Source of the DNA: Methanoculleus sp. UBA77
Lineage (GTDB): Archaea > Halobacteriota > Methanomicrobia > Methanomicrobiales > Methanoculleaceae
Assembly (NCBI GenBank): GCA_002499455.1
Contig: DALN01000050.1
Coordinates: 1-14,693 of the forward strand
Length of the DNA stretch: 14,693 nt
Direction: 5' to 3'
Shown here in pieces: positions 14,085 through 14,693 of this stretch (position 1 is the stretch's first letter; every line of letters starts with the position of its first letter). Both the position numbers and the translations under genes were made by a program. The notes under the pieces are model-generated. The model ran no database searches. It had not been told where the DNA came from and saw only the letters and a program-made list of their open reading frames with translations.

Positions 14085-14693
14085 TTATCCAATCTTGATG
14101 AACGCGCCCGATGCATTCCCGATATGAACCGGTGCGCTGATCGTATCCATCGCTTCAGGGGTATCAAGGGCCGAGGTGACCACCCGGATCAGGTAGTCCC
14201 CCGGCAGAAGGTCGGAGACATCAAGCAAGGTTGATTCCTCCTTCCAGGTGTTACCCCCCATCTCATCATGGGGGATGGTCTTCGTCAGAAAGACTGTCCA
14301 CGAAAGCCCGCTGTCGTCCGAGTAGGCCAGCGCCTCATCGATGTCGCAGGTGCCGTTGTAGGTGATGTTCCAGACCAGAGGAATTGTATCGGAGAATGCC
14401 TCCTGCCCGGCAGGTGGGACCGGCTCGGTAAGTTCTACACTGATAGACCGCGACGTCATACCCCGGTTGGTCAGCCCTTCGATAGCCGTGATGAACGTGT
14501 CAGGCAGCTTCAGCGTATCTTCGCCGCCGTTGAACTTGATGGTCGAGTCCGAGCTGAAGATATTGATGTTCCCCGGCTCTGCCACGTTGAGGCGGAAGGT
14601 TGTCTCCCAGACCTGGTTGAGGTGGACGGTGCCGATGTTGAAGGGGAGGTGTGGAGTTAACGCCGTCCAGTTCTGGGTATCGTCGCGGGCGTA
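14085..14693 (-). CDS. Secreted Ig-like/VWA surface protein, copy 4 (C-terminal end only; runs off the window)
   Basis: The last 202 or so codons of a fourth paralogue are present and remain open to the window edge, so the start lies beyond 14693. The beginning (YARDDTQNWT, FNIGTVHLNQVWETTFRL) matches the second half of the DUF11-like domain of the other copies. NINIFSSDSTIKFNGG and LKLPDTFITAI follow, then a C-terminal FN3/Ig-like domain with SDDSGLSWTVF and LPGDYLIRVVTSALDTPEA, ending FIKIG-stop. Its end resembles copy 1 (FIKIS) more than copies 2 and 3. Whether it has a VWA domain with an intact metal site cannot be seen. Confidence 0.85.
   Translation of the reverse strand, partial: YARDDTQNWTALTPHLPFNIGTVHLNQVWETTFRLNVAEPGNINIFSSDSTIKFNGGEDTLKLPDTFITAIEGLTNRGMTSRSISVELTEPVPPAGQEAFSDTIPLVWNITYNGTCDIDEALAYSDDSGLSWTVFLTKTIPHDEMGGNTWKEESTLLDVSDLLPGDYLIRVVTSALDTPEAMDTISAPVHIGNASGAFIKIG

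Overview
The window looks like chromosomal DNA of a methanogenic archaeon, most likely Methanomicrobiales (Methanoculleus-like). This is inferred from an NrpR-type nitrogen regulator, TATA-box promoters with very short leaders, an archaeal tRNA-Arg without an encoded CCA, GC-rich genes with AT-rich spacers, and very large secreted Ig-like/VWA surface proteins. The genus assignment is inference; no rRNA or other marker is present.

Left part (1-3742). A divergent tubulin/FtsZ-superfamily protein with a long disordered tail (289-2241, +) has a leader carrying a TATA-like box, a TGTGA-N5-TCACA inverted repeat and a Shine-Dalgarno site. It converges, with a 17-bp overlap, on a two-gene operon on the minus strand: a short dCTP deaminase/dUTPase-fold protein (3190-3615), then an NrpR-like repressor (2225-3193) whose start overlaps the stop of the first gene in an ATGA. 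A tRNA-Arg(UCG) gene (3671-3742, +) diverges from that operon and may share its AT-rich promoter.

Right part (3743-14693). A tandem array of four paralogous giant exported proteins lies entirely on the minus strand: 3790-6951, 7326-10238, 10647-13658, and the C-terminal end of a fourth at 14085 that runs off the window. Each complete copy has a signal peptide, four Ig-like (Big_1/invasin-type) domains, a VWA domain that appears to be inserted into a DUF11-like beta-sandwich, and a C-terminal FN3/Ig-like domain. None has a recognisable membrane or cell-wall anchor. Each copy has its own TATA box about 30-40 bp before its start and its own terminator-like sequence, so the genes are probably separate transcription units. 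Spacers between coding regions are 374-426 bp.

The most interesting signals are: (i) only the second copy keeps a complete metal-binding (MIDAS) motif, while its two neighbours have degenerate versions; (ii) the array is mosaic, with different pairs of copies being most alike in different segments, including a 65-bp block of exact identity; (iii) the FtsZ-like protein has lost most of the GGGTG(T/S)G signature yet keeps parts of the T1 and T7 loops; (iv) the deaminase-fold protein has Cys where the catalytic Glu of dCTP deaminases is expected; and (v) copies 1 and 2 share a second conserved TATA-containing element about 175-200 bp upstream of the start. I see no CRISPR array, insertion sequence or phage gene.
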